NCBI RefSeq assembly: GCF_007860095.1 | Contig: NZ_SJPT01000009.1 | Span: forward strand, 124,001 to 188,000 | Direction: 5' to 3' | From: Novipirellula galeiformis | GTDB lineage: Bacteria > Planctomycetota > Planctomycetia > Pirellulales > Pirellulaceae | Length of the DNA stretch: 64,000 nucleotides | In this document: in pieces, positions 52,276-64,000 of the stretch | Position numbering within the stretch: position 1 is the first letter of the stretch | Layout of the letters: each line of letters begins with the position of its first letter | Notes under the pieces: model-generated | The model's input: the letters and a program-made list of their open reading frames with translations, nothing else | Databases searched by the model: none | What the model was told of the DNA's origin: nothing | Translations under genes and position numbers: made by a program

Positions 52276-53424
52276 TCATGATTCTTGGGGTTGGGCGTCA
52301 GGATCAAAAAAGGTCCTGAGTTTATCGAGGAACGATTTCCGGTGCGGTAGCACCGATTCATGTTCGAGTTGAGCCAATTCGCGAAGCAATTTCTCTTGCT
52401 CGCCAGAAAGCTTTTTGGGCACTTCGATCATCACTTGGATTAATAAATCCCCCGCGCGTCCACCGCGTGGGTCCATGATGCCTTTGCCACGGAGCGTAAA
52501 CACATCGCCGTTTTGGGTCCCCGCATCGACTCGAAGCGACTCGGGGCCCACCAAGGTAGGCACTTCGATTTCGGCGCCCAAGGCCGCTTGCGTGTACGAG
52601 ATCGGCAACTGCAGAATCAAGTGGATGCCATCGCGTTTGAACAACGCATGAGGTAACACGGAAATGAAACAATAGCAGTCACCGGGAGGCCCGCCGTCGG
52701 GGCTCGCCTCACCCTCATTCTGCAAACGGACTCGCATACCGTCGTCGACCCCGGCAGGGATCTCGACCGTCAATTCCGCTTTTTCGTTTTGCAGTCCTGC
52801 CCCGCGGCAATCGCCACAAGGTTGACTGATTTGTTGTCCGGTGCCATGGCAATGGGGACAAGCGGTTTGCACTCGCAGAATCCCAGCCGATTGGATCACT
52901 TGCCCACGGCCACCACAGGTACCACAGGGTTCCGGCTGGCTGCCCGGTGCGGCACCGCTGCCTTCGCAGGTGACACAGCGAATGCGTCGCCGAAAGGAGA
53001 TGTCCTTGCTGACACCGCGGGCGGCTTCTTCCAAGGTCAACGTCACGTTGCAACGAATATCAGCGCCTCGCCGCGAACGTCGCCGACCTCCACCGCCTCC
53101 GCGTGATCCGAACAGATCACCAAACATACCGCCGCCAAACAAATCTCCGAATGCTTCGAAGATATCTTCGACATCGTGAGATTGGTGCGCCATCCCATCG
53201 ACCCCGGCATGGCCATAGCGGTCGTAGCGTTCCCGCTTGGCTTGGTCGCTGAGAATTTCGTAGGCCTCGGAGGCCTCTTTGAACTTCTCGACAGCATCTT
53301 CGTCATTCTTATTGCTGTCGGGATGGAACTTGATCGCGAGCTTGCGATACGCTCGATCGAGTTCCTGTTTCGCCGCATCGCGTCCCACTCCTAGGACGGT
53401 GTAATAATCACGTTTTTCAGCCAT
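52276..53424 (-). CDS. dnaJ: DnaJ co-chaperone
   Basis: A 382-residue full-length DnaJ. It has the J domain (residues 4-68, with HPD replaced in context KFHPDSNK, so the HPD motif is intact), a short Gly-rich linker (about 95-115, [14 protein letters not shown]), and four zinc-finger repeats [24 protein letters not shown] and CGDCRGAG, then the two C-terminal substrate domains to about 350. It activates DnaK and holds unfolded protein. ATG 53424 is used; a GTG two codons earlier is an alternative. It follows groEL1 after about 190 bp and precedes grpE by eight bases. Confidence 0.95.
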   Translation of the reverse strand: MAEKRDYYTVLGVGRDAAKQELDRAYRKLAIKFHPDSNKNDEDAVEKFKEASEAYEILSDQAKRERYDRYGHAGVDGMAHQSHDVEDIFEAFGDLFGGGMFGDLFGSRGGGGGRRRSRRGADIRCNVTLTLEEAARGVSKDISFRRRIRCVTCEGSGAAPGSQPEPCGTCGGRGQVIQSAGILRVQTACPHCHGTGQQISQPCGDCRGAGLQNEKAELTVEIPAGVDDGMRVRLQNEGEASPDGGPPGDCYCFISVLPHALFKRDGIHLILQLPISYTQAALGAEIEVPTLVGPESLRVDAGTQNGDVFTLRGKGIMDPRGGRAGDLLIQVMIEVPKKLSGEQEKLLRELAQLEHESVLPHRKSFLDKLRTFFDPDAQPQES

Positions 53425-53617
53425 AACCACGGCAACAATATCCAGAACAAAAAAATCAGAAGAGCAAAACAGCGAGACTCGCTAACAATCCGGCCGCAAT
53501 CCTATCCGGCCCCTCATACCAAAGCGGGTCGCACGCCAATCTGGCGACGACCCGATTCAGTATGGCATTCCTGGGTGCGGCACGATGATCTACAACGATC
53601 GCCGCCCCCTTGATCGA

Positions 53618-55237
53618 CTAAGAAACAACGCCTTCGACAGGTCGTTTTTCCTTATCTTCGGTATCGAAGTTGGTGACCATGGCTTCGGTCGTCAACATCA
53701 AACCGGCGATGCTGCCCGCGTTTGTCAACGCGGTGCGTGCGACCTTCACAGGGTCAATCACGCCCGCCTTCAACATGTCGCAGTACTGACCGGTGTTGGC
53801 ATCGTAGCCGATCGTCGGCCCTTTTTGCAGCACTTCGTCAACCACCACGCTGCCGTCGATGCCGCCGTTATCAGCGATTTGACGCATCGGAGCATCCAAC
53901 GCTTGCAAAATAATGCCAACGCCGATCTTCTCGTCGCCCCGAGCTTTCTTCTGCGCCGCTTCGACCGCTTCGCGACAACGCACCAAGGCAACGCCACCGC
54001 CGGGAAGAATACCTTCTTCGACTGCGGCACGCGTGGCATGCAGTGCGTCTTCCAAACGAGCCTTGGTTTGCTTCATCTCGGCTTCGGTTTCGGCACCCAC
54101 ACTGATGACCGCCACACCGCCGGCGAGCTTCGCCAAACGCTCTTGGTATTTTTCCTTGTCGTACTCGCTATCGGTTTGCTCGATTTGAGCGCGGATCTGG
54201 GCCACTCGCTTGTCGATGTCGGCACGCTTTCCGCTGCCTTCGACAATCGTGGTGTTGCCCTTGTCGACGTTGACCTTCTTGGCGCGACCGAGTTGCTCCA
54301 ACGTCACATTTTCGAGTTGGATCCCCAAGTCTTCGCTGATCAACGTTCCGCCCGTCAACGTGGCGATATCGCCAAGCATGGCCTTGCGGCGATCGCCAAA
54401 GCCAGGAGCCTTGACGGCACACACATTCAACGTGCCACGCAACTTGTTGACCACCAACAACGTTAACGCTTCCGCATCCACGTCTTCGGCAATGATCAAC
54501 AAAGGTTGACCGGTCTGAGCCGTCTTTTCCAACAACGGAACCAGATCGCGAATGTTGCTGATCTTCTTCTCGTAAAGCAGAACGAGGGCGTCTTCAAGAA
54601 CCGCCTCCATCGTGCTTGGATCGTTGATGAAGTAGGGGGAGATGTAGCCCTTGTCGAACTGCATCCCATCGACGTAATTGACTTCGGTCTCGCGGCTCTT
54701 GCCTTCTTCGACCGTGATCACGCCGTCCTTGCCCACTCGCTCCAACGCATCGGCCAACAAGTTACCGATCACTTTGTCATTGTTGGCGCTGATCGCTCCA
54801 ACGTTCGCGATTTGCTCTTTGTTCTTGACCGGTTGGCCCATCGCGATCAATTGCTCGGACGCCGCTTGAACCCCCTTGTCGATTCCACGACGAATCGCCG
54901 CTGGATTGCTACCGGCAACGATGTTGCGGAGCCCTTCTTTGAAGATCGCACGAGCCAAAACGGTGGCGGTGGTCGTACCGTCGCCGGCGAGGTCGCTGGT
55001 CTTTTGAGCGACCTCGATGACCAACTTGGCTCCCATGTTCTCGAAACGATCTTCGAGTTCAATTTCTTTAGCGACCGTGACACCGTCTTTGGTTACGGTG
55101 GGTCCGCCAAACGACTTGTCGATGATCACATTGCGACCGGTCGGTCCCATCGTTACGGCGACCGCATTGGCCAACTTGTCGACGCCCGCCAACATGCGAG
55201 CCCGCGCGTGGTCGTCAAATAGCAGTTGTTTTGCCAC
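53618..55237 (-). CDS. groEL: Chaperonin GroEL, copy next to groES
   Basis: A 539-residue GroEL that forms double rings of seven subunits with GroES. The ATP site [13 protein letters not shown] (with the catalytic Asp) and the signature [18 protein letters not shown] are intact. The C terminus ends [15 protein letters not shown] without the usual Gly-Gly-Met tail, unlike the second copy at 55846-57558. The start codon is GTG 55237, with AGGAA upstream. It follows groES by 145 bp on the same strand and is followed by dnaJ. The two GroELs are clearly paralogues that differ throughout their length. Confidence 0.96.
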   Translation of the reverse strand: MAKQLLFDDHARARMLAGVDKLANAVAVTMGPTGRNVIIDKSFGGPTVTKDGVTVAKEIELEDRFENMGAKLVIEVAQKTSDLAGDGTTTATVLARAIFKEGLRNIVAGSNPAAIRRGIDKGVQAASEQLIAMGQPVKNKEQIANVGAISANNDKVIGNLLADALERVGKDGVITVEEGKSRETEVNYVDGMQFDKGYISPYFINDPSTMEAVLEDALVLLYEKKISNIRDLVPLLEKTAQTGQPLLIIAEDVDAEALTLLVVNKLRGTLNVCAVKAPGFGDRRKAMLGDIATLTGGTLISEDLGIQLENVTLEQLGRAKKVNVDKGNTTIVEGSGKRADIDKRVAQIRAQIEQTDSEYDKEKYQERLAKLAGGVAVISVGAETEAEMKQTKARLEDALHATRAAVEEGILPGGGVALVRCREAVEAAQKKARGDEKIGVGIILQALDAPMRQIADNGGIDGSVVVDEVLQKGPTIGYDANTGQYCDMLKAGVIDPVKVARTALTNAGSIAGLMLTTEAMVTNFDTEDKEKRPVEGVVS

Positions 55238-55382
55238 GAGTGAATTCCTGTAATGAATATTGCTGTTGTTCGTTCTATTGATTCAGCGGCGGTGACACAC
55301 ACGCCGCCGAGCTATTTCGCCAACCCCCTTACCGCAAAGCAAACCTGCTCTGCGGGAGTGCGAAAATCGAAAGCGCTGTAAA

Positions 55383-55679
55383 CTACAGAACCTTGGCCAA
55401 GATATCGCTCTCACGAAGGATCTTCATTTCGCGGCCATCGACTTCGATGTTGCTTCCGCCGTACTTGCCGTAAATCACCACGTCGCCCACGGTGACACTT
55501 AGCTCACCACGGTTTCCGCTATCCAACATCTTGCCAGGCCCGACAGCGACCACGGTGCCACGCTGTGGTTTTTCGCGAGCCGAATCGGGGAGCACGATAC
55601 CGCCCGCGGTGGTTTCTTCCGCTTCGACAGGCTCAACAACAATGCGATCATCCAACGGACGTAGGTTCATTTTTGCCAT
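55383..55679 (-). CDS. groES: Co-chaperonin GroES
   Basis: A 98-residue GroES, the lid of the GroEL chamber. The start at 55679 gives MAKMNLRPLDDRIVVEPVEA as in the family; the ATG at 55730 adds 17 residues with no match. The mobile loop is EAEETTAGGIVLPDSAREK (residues 20-38) and the roof region is VGDVVIYGKYGGSNIEVDG. It lies between two groEL genes, 166 bp after groEL2 and 145 bp before groEL1. It could serve either. Confidence 0.95.
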   Translation of the reverse strand: MAKMNLRPLDDRIVVEPVEAEETTAGGIVLPDSAREKPQRGTVVAVGPGKMLDSGNRGELSVTVGDVVIYGKYGGSNIEVDGREMKILRESDILAKVL

Positions 55680-55845
55680 AGTATTTTTCTTATCTGTATT
55701 GAGAGTTGTGTTTAAAAAGGATTCGTTCAAATGGGCCGCAGAACGAGGGTTCTGCGGACGGAAAAAGCGTGCCTCGCGGGAGGGATCGTCTCCGAAACGA
55801 TGACGTCACGAAAGACGATCCCAATCTCGATGCGAGGCGAGTGCA

Positions 55846-58574
<2,729 letters not shown>

Positions 58575-60458
58575 ATGTCGAAACGACGACGCCTGACCGC
58601 TGTTCTCACATTTGCTGCCGCTAGCTTTGCCGCGGCCGATGCGCCAGCCTGCTTCCTAACCGACTGGCTCTACGGACGACAACCCGCCTACGTCGCTGGC
58701 TACGCTCCCTATCCCGTAGCCTCGCCCTATGCGGTCAACTACGGGTATGCGGCCAACTACGGGGCCGCCCCGGTTGCCTATGCGGCGGGTTATGCGCCCG
58801 CGTCGCCGATGGTCGCGGCGTATCCTCCCGCGTCGCCCCTTTATAGCGCCGCGTATGGTGCGACTCCGCTGACGCCATCGGCAACGCCGCGGTATCAAAT
58901 CAGCGGGGTCTACCAAGCCCAACAACCCGCTTACGCCTACAACAACCCTTCGGTTTACACGGGAATGCCAGTGGCGAGTCCGGCGACGGCGCAAACGTCG
59001 TATAGTCTGCCCCTCAATTCAACGCCCACTCCGATTGCAACGGCTTATCCTCCTGCGACGCTCCCGACTGCGACCATCCCAATTCCCAACGGCGGTATTC
59101 CGCTCGCACAACGTCTTCGCGGTAACGCGCCCACGTCGTCGTTCTATGGCGGGGGCAACACCTATCCGATGCAACCATCAGCATCGCAGTCGTACTCGGC
59201 AGGGTATGCCGTGCCAGCGACCGCAATGCCCGCAACCCAAACGGCCCCCCTGTACGTAGTCCCGACGCAACCGCGTGTGGGTGGACTGGGACGCTTTTTC
59301 AGTTCGCTCTTTGGCACCAACTACCAAACCTCCTATTACCGTGCCCCGGTGACGTACTATCGTCCGGTGACCTCGATCGACCCGGTATCGGGCACGACGG
59401 TCACGACCCAGCGGGCATGCACCTCGTACCTCGACCAACTGCAACGTTCTCCGTACAGCAGTCTCGGTGCGAACCAGCCCAGCGTTTACTCGCCCACTCC
59501 GATCGGACAACCGGTCCCCGCCGGAGCCCCCGCGGACACTTCCCCGTTGAGCCCTCCGAGTTTGAGCGGCGGGCAATTTGCCCCCGCGTATGGCCAGCCT
59601 CCTGCGTACGGGAGCGTGACGTCGCAATCCCCACCGTCTCCCATCGGCAACGTGAACCAAGCCGGTGCGACGGTCGATCCCAACCGCCAATTCACGATCC
59701 CGATCCCTTCCACCACGATGGATCCCTACGCATCGTCCAACGGCAACAGCTCTAGCGCGCCACCGAGTGCCGGCTACGCTCCAAGCAATCTTGTTCCCAA
59801 CGGTTACACCCCCAACACCGAACCCCTATCGGGAGCACCTTCGCCGGAGGGCAATGACCGCGCTCCGCTAGATCCGCCGCGACTCGAGTCAGCTCGCCCT
59901 AGCCAAACCGACACCCAAGACCGTTACCCCAGCGACATTGACCGCTACCTGGACGACCACCGCGACAACACCAGCCCCAGTGCAGGTGAACCCGCAAAAT
60001 CCAAAATGCAGTGGCAACTGCAAAACCCAGCGGACTCGTCCGTGTTTGGATCCAATTCAACCGAGGCCTCCGACCGCATGATCACGGCCAATGAAAAATC
60101 AGAGCAAAGCAACCTCGGCTACTCCAGCGCCCATCCCATTCAAGCGCCACCAAACTACGTCTCTCCGTTCCGGCGTCAGACGTTAGAGGTACAACCTCAA
60201 CCCACCGAGCGTGAGCAACCACTCACGGCACCGCCTCTGCCACCAAGCAGCGAACAACCGATCAACGCATCCAACCGTGAGCGCAGCCGCTATGCGATTC
60301 CGCTGCGAGAAGCGGCACTCGTACGTGAACGAACGCGTGAATCGGAAATGTTGCCCCCGGTGAATCGGACTTATCAACCCGTATCGCGTCAATCAGAAAC
60401 TCGCACGCCCGCCAAACGCAAACGTCAAGAATCGGGCTGGGGTGCCATCACTCCGTGA
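58575..60458 (+). CDS. Secreted Tyr/Pro/Ala-rich low-complexity protein
   Basis: A 627-residue protein with a signal peptide (MSKRRRLTAVLTFAAASFAA, then DAPACFLTDWLYG). The mature protein is rich in Ala, Pro, Tyr, Ser and Thr: the first 300 residues are full of YAPYP, YGYA, YGAAP, and SPYAV-like segments, and the second half is Pro/Ser/Gln-rich with charged clusters near the C terminus (RTRESEMLPPVNRTYQPVSR). It looks disordered and surface- or wall-associated, as in Rhodopirellula-type secretome proteins. One central block reads RVGGLGRFFSSLFGTNYQTS and then GTTVTTQRACTSYLDQLQ. Two Cys residues only. Role unknown; structural or adhesive is a guess. A tandem repeat and a tRNA follow. Confidence 0.75.
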   Translation: MSKRRRLTAVLTFAAASFAAADAPACFLTDWLYGRQPAYVAGYAPYPVASPYAVNYGYAANYGAAPVAYAAGYAPASPMVAAYPPASPLYSAAYGATPLTPSATPRYQISGVYQAQQPAYAYNNPSVYTGMPVASPATAQTSYSLPLNSTPTPIATAYPPATLPTATIPIPNGGIPLAQRLRGNAPTSSFYGGGNTYPMQPSASQSYSAGYAVPATAMPATQTAPLYVVPTQPRVGGLGRFFSSLFGTNYQTSYYRAPVTYYRPVTSIDPVSGTTVTTQRACTSYLDQLQRSPYSSLGANQPSVYSPTPIGQPVPAGAPADTSPLSPPSLSGGQFAPAYGQPPAYGSVTSQSPPSPIGNVNQAGATVDPNRQFTIPIPSTTMDPYASSNGNSSSAPPSAGYAPSNLVPNGYTPNTEPLSGAPSPEGNDRAPLDPPRLESARPSQTDTQDRYPSDIDRYLDDHRDNTSPSAGEPAKSKMQWQLQNPADSSVFGSNSTEASDRMITANEKSEQSNLGYSSAHPIQAPPNYVSPFRRQTLEVQPQPTEREQPLTAPPLPPSSEQPINASNRERSRYAIPLREAALVRERTRESEMLPPVNRTYQPVSRQSETRTPAKRKRQESGWGAITP

Positions 60459-60473
60459 GCGGAGACCGCCCCC

Positions 60474-60590
60474 TTGCCTCGACACGGGGCCTCCTTGCCT
60501 CGACATTGGCTTGCCTTGACTTTGGGTTGCCTTGACACGGGCTCGCCTTGACATTGGGTTGCCTTGACACGGGCTTACCTTGACACGGGG
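60474..60590. repeat. 16-bp tandem repeat, seven copies
   Basis: Units such as TTGCCTTGACACGGGC (60527-60542, 60559-60574), TCGCCTTGACATTGGG (60543-60558) and TTACCTTGACACGGGG (60575-60590) follow one another seven times with 1-4 mismatches; the first unit is separated from the rest by five extra bases. It begins 16 bp beyond the secreted protein gene and ends 95 bp before the tRNA. Confidence 0.85.
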
Positions 60591-60685
60591 CACTAAAAGC
60601 GAAGGCAACAAAAAATTCTGCGTCGGGAACCGGCCAACCTCGGTTTCGTCCACGGTTGGGGTTTGGTAGAGTCTAAAGCTACGCA

Positions 60686-60772
60686 GGATGGGTGGCCGAG
60701 TGGTCGAAGGCAGCAGTCTTGAAAACTGCCGTAGGGGTAACTCTACCGTGGGTTCGAATCCCACTCCATCCG
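60686..60772 (+). tRNA. tRNA-Ser(UGA)
   Basis: An 87-base tRNA with a long variable arm, as in class II serine tRNAs. The acceptor arm pairs GGATGGG (60686-60692) with TCCATCC (60765-60771), with discriminator G at 60772. The anticodon loop CTTGAAA (60718-60724) holds the anticodon TGA at 60720-60722, flanked by stem GCAGT and ACTGC. The D loop carries GGCCGAGTGGTCGAAGGC and the T arm GTGGGTTCGAATCCCAC. It reads UCA codons. CCA is not encoded at the 3' end. Confidence 0.96.
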
Positions 60773-60876
60773 CTTCGGTGATTGCCTCGCGGCAAATACG
60801 AATCGCGTCGCGGGCGACCTCCCTTAGCGTCCTCACCGCTTGTTGTTGACGGACCTAGAACGAGGACGATGCTGCC

Positions 60877-61512
60877 GTGAGCCAACTGACCAAAATCGAC
60901 CATCCGTTGGCGGCGCACCATCTTTGCACGGTGCGGGACAAGGCGACCCCGTGCAGTGAATTCCGAGCCGCCGTCGGCCGTTTGGCTGTGCTGGTCGGAG
61001 TCTATGCCACCGCAGACCTGCCGACGCGATCCACGGTGATTCAAACGCCAATCGCCGACGCGAATTGCCAACAACTCGCCTCTCCGATCGGGTTGGTCCC
61101 GATTTTGCGAGCGGGACTCGGCATGGTCGCTCCGCTACAGGATCTGTTGCCCGACGCCACCGTTTGGCATCTGGGGCTGTACCGCAATGAAGAAACCGCA
61201 GAACCGGTCGGCTACTACGACAAACTTCCCGACGGGGGTGCACCACACACCGCCCTAGTGCTTGACCCGATGCTCGCGACGGGCGGCTCAGTCGAAATGG
61301 TCATTCGTCGACTGAAAAGTTGGGGTGTTGCTGAAATCCGAGTGCTCAGCATCATTGCTGCCCAGCCCGGCATCGATCGAGTGCAACGCGATTTCCCCGA
61401 TGTCAAACTTTACGTCGCCACGGTCGATCCGGAATTGAACGAACAATCGTTCATCGTGCCGGGGCTGGGGGATGCTGGCGACCGCATCTTCAACACGCCA
61501 CCGCACGAATAA
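60877..61512 (+). CDS. upp: Uracil phosphoribosyltransferase
   Basis: A 211-residue enzyme that salvages uracil to UMP with PRPP. The PRPP motif is ALVLDPMLATGGSV (about 128-141), with PILRAGLGMV (about 73-82) and the C-terminal uracil-binding PGLGDAGDRIFNT typical of UPRT. The start is GTG 60877, preceded by CGAGGA about 10 bases upstream. The length is standard. It follows the tRNA by 104 bp on the same strand. Confidence 0.95.
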   Translation: MSQLTKIDHPLAAHHLCTVRDKATPCSEFRAAVGRLAVLVGVYATADLPTRSTVIQTPIADANCQQLASPIGLVPILRAGLGMVAPLQDLLPDATVWHLGLYRNEETAEPVGYYDKLPDGGAPHTALVLDPMLATGGSVEMVIRRLKSWGVAEIRVLSIIAAQPGIDRVQRDFPDVKLYVATVDPELNEQSFIVPGLGDAGDRIFNTPPHE

Positions 61513-62165
61513 CGCGTTTTGGCGAGCGGCAAGCTGAACCGGACAAGCACGCAGCGGGCCTCATAACGCAGCAAGCTAGCTAGCCCGGCGCACTCGTGCC
61601 TTGCCGATTTCTCGACAGCCCGATCGCCCCCCTCTTTTTTTCGGTTGGCAACGGGAATGGACGGCATTGGTTTACCGCTTATGCGTTGTTACCCCTCGCT
61701 TTTCGCGTAGTGGACAAGGCGACGAACCCCCGTTCGTTCCTTTTTTGCGATCCCCCCGTTGCCTCGCCCAGCACGCTCGACCCTAATTTCCTAGCTGTAA
61801 TGCAGCACTAAACGGGACGATTCCTAATACCCGTCACTTCAAAATTAACGCATGCGAATTATCAAATCACAAACCGCTAGCTAGCATTTCCATCAAACCC
61901 CGCTTAATAGGCACAAGCGACACCTCCCCACAGGGCTATTCCGGTTAAGATCCGATGAAAATCGCTTTGACCACATCGAAAATCCTGGGATACTAGAAGA
62001 GGAGGGAGCTGGATCACTCAACGACGTCTCATTATTCTCCTCCACCGGCTCCCAAGGGCGATTATGTTTCCTGTATACTGAGTACGTCCTTCATTGCAGA
62101 GCGAATTATATAGTTTTCATTGATGTTTTTTTGCCTCCATCTCCATCAACGGAAGGCCTTTTCAG
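61513..62165. other. Spacer upstream of the sigma factor gene
   Basis: About 650 bp without a gene. GCTAGCTAGC (about 61570-61581) and GCTAGCTAGC-like at 61878-61885 are small palindromic motifs. A sigma-70-like promoter TTGACC N16 GATACT (61967-61994) is the best candidate for the sigma factor gene. Confidence 0.45.
61967..61994 (+). promoter_or_regulatory. Candidate sigma-70-type promoter
   Basis: TTGACC (61967-61972) and GATACT (61989-61994) are separated by 16 bases. They match 5 of 6 and 4 of 6 of the standard boxes. It is about 170 bp upstream of the sigma factor start, leaving a long leader. Planctomycete promoters often do not look like this, so the call is weak. Confidence 0.35.
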
Positions 62166-62813
62166 ATGACAACCAAGACACCTGCCCCCGCGATTGAAAG
62201 TCGAGAGGCGATCTGCGACGTTTCCGACGAGGGACTGATCACGCAGTATCAAAGCTCGGGTGACCGCAGCATTTTCGAGACGTTAATTCAACGTTACGAG
62301 CGTGAGATATTCAGTTATTTACGACGCTACGTCGGCAATTCCGAGATCGCCGAGGACGCATTCCAGGGGACCTTTTTACAGGTCCACCTAAAATGTCAGC
62401 AATTCGATTCGTCTCGACGATTCCGTCCTTGGCTGTACGCGATTGCGACGAATCAAGCGATTGACGCGCAACGACGAAACAAGCGGCACCGCATGGTCAG
62501 CCTGGATCGCAACAACAGCAACGAGAAAGATGAGCGTTCGGGCAGTTGGTCGGAAAAGTTAGTGGGGGACACCCCTGATCCTCACGTCGCGGCGGCGCAA
62601 GAAGAGAACAGCCGCTGGGTAAACCATTCCGTCGAGAGCCTTGGCGAATCGATGCAACAGGTCATCAATTTGGTTTACTACCAAGGTTTAAAGTACCGCG
62701 AAGCTGCGGACATTTTGGGGATTCCGGTCGGAACGGTGAAGAGTCGCCTGCATGCGGCGGTTCAGCGTTTGGGCATTTTGTGGGAAGAGTCTCACGAAGA
62801 ACGAAGCGAGTAA
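62166..62813 (+). CDS. ECF-type RNA polymerase sigma factor
   Basis: A 215-residue sigma factor with only regions 2 and 4. Region 2 covers about 36-112 (IFETLIQRYEREIFSYLRRY, with the DNA-binding helix FRPWLYAIATNQAIDAQRRN); region 4 is the C-terminal helix-turn-helix (about 158-208, LKYREAADILGIPVGTVKSR). The linker is Ser/Asp/Asn-rich. It would direct RNA polymerase to a stress- or envelope-type regulon. The next gene, 133 bp downstream, encodes a putative membrane regulator, in the usual sigma/anti-sigma order. Confidence 0.93.
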   Translation: MTTKTPAPAIESREAICDVSDEGLITQYQSSGDRSIFETLIQRYEREIFSYLRRYVGNSEIAEDAFQGTFLQVHLKCQQFDSSRRFRPWLYAIATNQAIDAQRRNKRHRMVSLDRNNSNEKDERSGSWSEKLVGDTPDPHVAAAQEENSRWVNHSVESLGESMQQVINLVYYQGLKYREAADILGIPVGTVKSRLHAAVQRLGILWEESHEERSE

Positions 62814-62946
62814 ATTCTCGATCAACCAGCGACACGGTTCGTCAAAACGTCGAACCACATGCGCAGCACGCGCGTAGAACACGAAGAATGATTCGAGCCG
62901 TTATGGTCTCGTTGATCCCGTGATTTCAAACCAGTGTTGAAAGTTG

Positions 62947-64000
62947 ATGCACGAAGACTTGCTCGGTTATTTGCTAGGCGCCCTTGAGCCGCACGAGATG
63001 GATCGTGTGGCCAAGTTGCTCCAGGAAAGCCCCGCAGCGCGTCGCGAACTCGAACAGATCGAGCGCGCCTTGCGTCCGCTCGAAGAGCACTACCAGCCCC
63101 CCGAGAGCCCTCCCCAAGGGCTGGTTTCCCGGACGTTGGCGAACCTCCCCCCGCTGCCCAAACCCGGCGAGAACGCCCCTGATCCCGTTGTCTTCGCCGA
63201 CGTTGATCGCGTCTCGGAGGAAGACCAAGTCACCCTGCCTGCGATGAATAGTGGCAACGGCGTCGACCCTTCGCGACACGCTCCCTTCACTTGGCTCGAC
63301 TGGGTTGGCGGCGCCTTGGCGACCGCAATTCTGCTGGCCTTGCTTTTGCCATCCTTGGTGGAAGGTCGTTTTGAAGCTCGAAAAATTGCCTGCCAGGACC
63401 AACTCCGCCAATTTGGAACGGCGCTGACTCAGTACGTTTCCCGGGATCACCAAAACCGCTTACCCGCGGTGGCCAAGGAAGGGCCCGAAGCGTTCGCCGG
63501 GGTGTACTTCATGCGTCTCAACGATGCCGGACTTCTTGGGGATGGCCCAGGACGCTGGTGTGCATCGCTCGGTCGCCCCGAGGAACTTGACGTTGCGATC
63601 GAGAGCCCGAATGAATTCGCCTCGGTCAAAACATTGCACGAAGCGTCGATCGACCGGCTAAAAGAGATCCAGCGATTGGCGGGTGGCCATTATGCCTACA
63701 CCCTGGGCGTGGTGGATGGACAACAATTTGAGTCGCCAAAATTCGAATCACGGTCCTCGTTTGCGGTGATGTCCGACGCGCCGACCCTCCGCTTTAGCGG
63801 TGCGGAAACTCAGCCGCAAAGCATGGGGCACAGCGGCTTTGGCATCAACGTCCTGTACGAAGATGGGCGGGTCCAATTCCTGTCGCTTTCATCGCTCGAT
63901 GGAATTCCGGATCACCCTTGGCTAAACCATCGCGGGCAAGTCGAAGCGGGGGTGAACATCGACGACGCTTCGTTGGCGCCAAGTTGGCGGCCACCGTTCA
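62947..64000 (+). CDS. Putative anti-sigma-like membrane protein with pilin-like outer domain (partial)
   Basis: An open frame from ATG 62947 to the right edge (351 codons, no stop). The N-terminal 45 residues, MHEDLLGYLLGALEPHEMDR onward, form a helical domain like that of anti-sigma factors but without the HCC zinc motif. A Pro-rich linker leads to one transmembrane helix (about 118-138, WVGGALATAILLALLLPSLV). The outer part starts RKIACQDQLRQFGTALTQY (145-163), like the DUF1559 pilin signature, and ends with GINVLYEDGRVQFL (about residues 299-312), like the DUF1559 H-x9-DG end. It follows the sigma factor gene by 133 bp. It may hold the sigma factor at the membrane and respond to something outside. 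The 3' end is missing. Confidence 0.75.
   Translation, partial: MHEDLLGYLLGALEPHEMDRVAKLLQESPAARRELEQIERALRPLEEHYQPPESPPQGLVSRTLANLPPLPKPGENAPDPVVFADVDRVSEEDQVTLPAMNSGNGVDPSRHAPFTWLDWVGGALATAILLALLLPSLVEGRFEARKIACQDQLRQFGTALTQYVSRDHQNRLPAVAKEGPEAFAGVYFMRLNDAGLLGDGPGRWCASLGRPEELDVAIESPNEFASVKTLHEASIDRLKEIQRLAGGHYAYTLGVVDGQQFESPKFESRSSFAVMSDAPTLRFSGAETQPQSMGHSGFGINVLYEDGRVQFLSLSSLDGIPDHPWLNHRGQVEAGVNIDDASLAPSWRPPF

Overview
The window looks like chromosome of a marine planctomycete of the Rhodopirellula/Pirellulaceae type. The signs are PSCyt1/DUF1549/DUF1553 and DUF1501 genes side by side, a DUF1559 prepilin-like protein, an SGNH-like protein of the planctomycete kind, a Tyr/Pro/Ala-rich secreted protein, sparse Shine-Dalgarno sequences, mostly short operons, and intergenic spacers full of hairpins and 15-17 bp tandem repeats. 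This taxonomic reading is inferred from gene families, not from rRNA. No insertion sequence, prophage or CRISPR array was seen, so this is ordinary vertically inherited core with planctomycete-specific accessory genes.

Layout. 1-7.1 kb: a partial gene end, a small conserved protein, a Gfo/Idh/MocA-like protein (-), a thioredoxin-like protein, a diverged murB followed by an ftsQ-like gene, and a secreted protein (-). 7.9-13.3 kb: an S41 processing protease, convergent with aspS across a strong bidirectional terminator, then an MFS transporter. 13.5-25.6 kb, all +: glutathione peroxidase, SGNH-like protein, purA, uppS, cdsA, phoH, 7TM-HD phosphohydrolase, ybeY, a CNNM/CorC-type CBS protein and citrate synthase. 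26.4-30.8 kb (-): a DUF1553 cytochrome-like protein and a DUF1501 protein as one pair. 31-33 kb (+): a Cys-rich membrane protein and a DUF1559 prepilin-like protein. 33.8-39.7 kb: a secreted amidohydrolase, then on the other strand an exported FAD oxidoreductase translationally coupled to a NosR-like FMN/Fe-S membrane protein. 39.9-45.2 kb: mgtE, efp with a divergent epmB-type lysine aminomutase, and a double ABC-2 permease. 45.4-50.5 kb: a small conserved protein, a parvulin-type isomerase overlapping an STN-like secreted protein, a DUF1570 protein and corA. 50.8-57.6 kb (-): a chaperone block groEL2-groES-groEL1-dnaJ-grpE followed by fmdB and an isochorismatase-like hydrolase. 58.6-64 kb (+): a secreted repeat-rich protein, tRNA-Ser(UGA), upp, an ECF sigma factor and its putative anti-sigma partner, which runs off the window.

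How the genes work together. uppS and cdsA supply lipid-carrier and phospholipid precursors; murB and the ftsQ-like gene are remnants of, or a working part of, cell-wall and division functions. phoH, 7TM-HD, ybeY and CNNM form a widespread RNA/envelope neighbourhood. efp and epmB are enzyme and substrate of EF-P lysine modification. groEL2, groES, groEL1, dnaJ and grpE supply both major folding machines from one locus.

The points most worth a second look are the coupled periplasmic flavoprotein/NosR-like pair, the anti-sigma-like protein whose outer domain resembles a DUF1559 pilin head, the MurB, Gfo/Idh and SGNH homologues that lack textbook catalytic residues, two structurally different GroELs around one GroES, and several families of hairpin and minisatellite repeats placed at gene 3' ends. 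I did not find a clear-cut new defence or mobile system.
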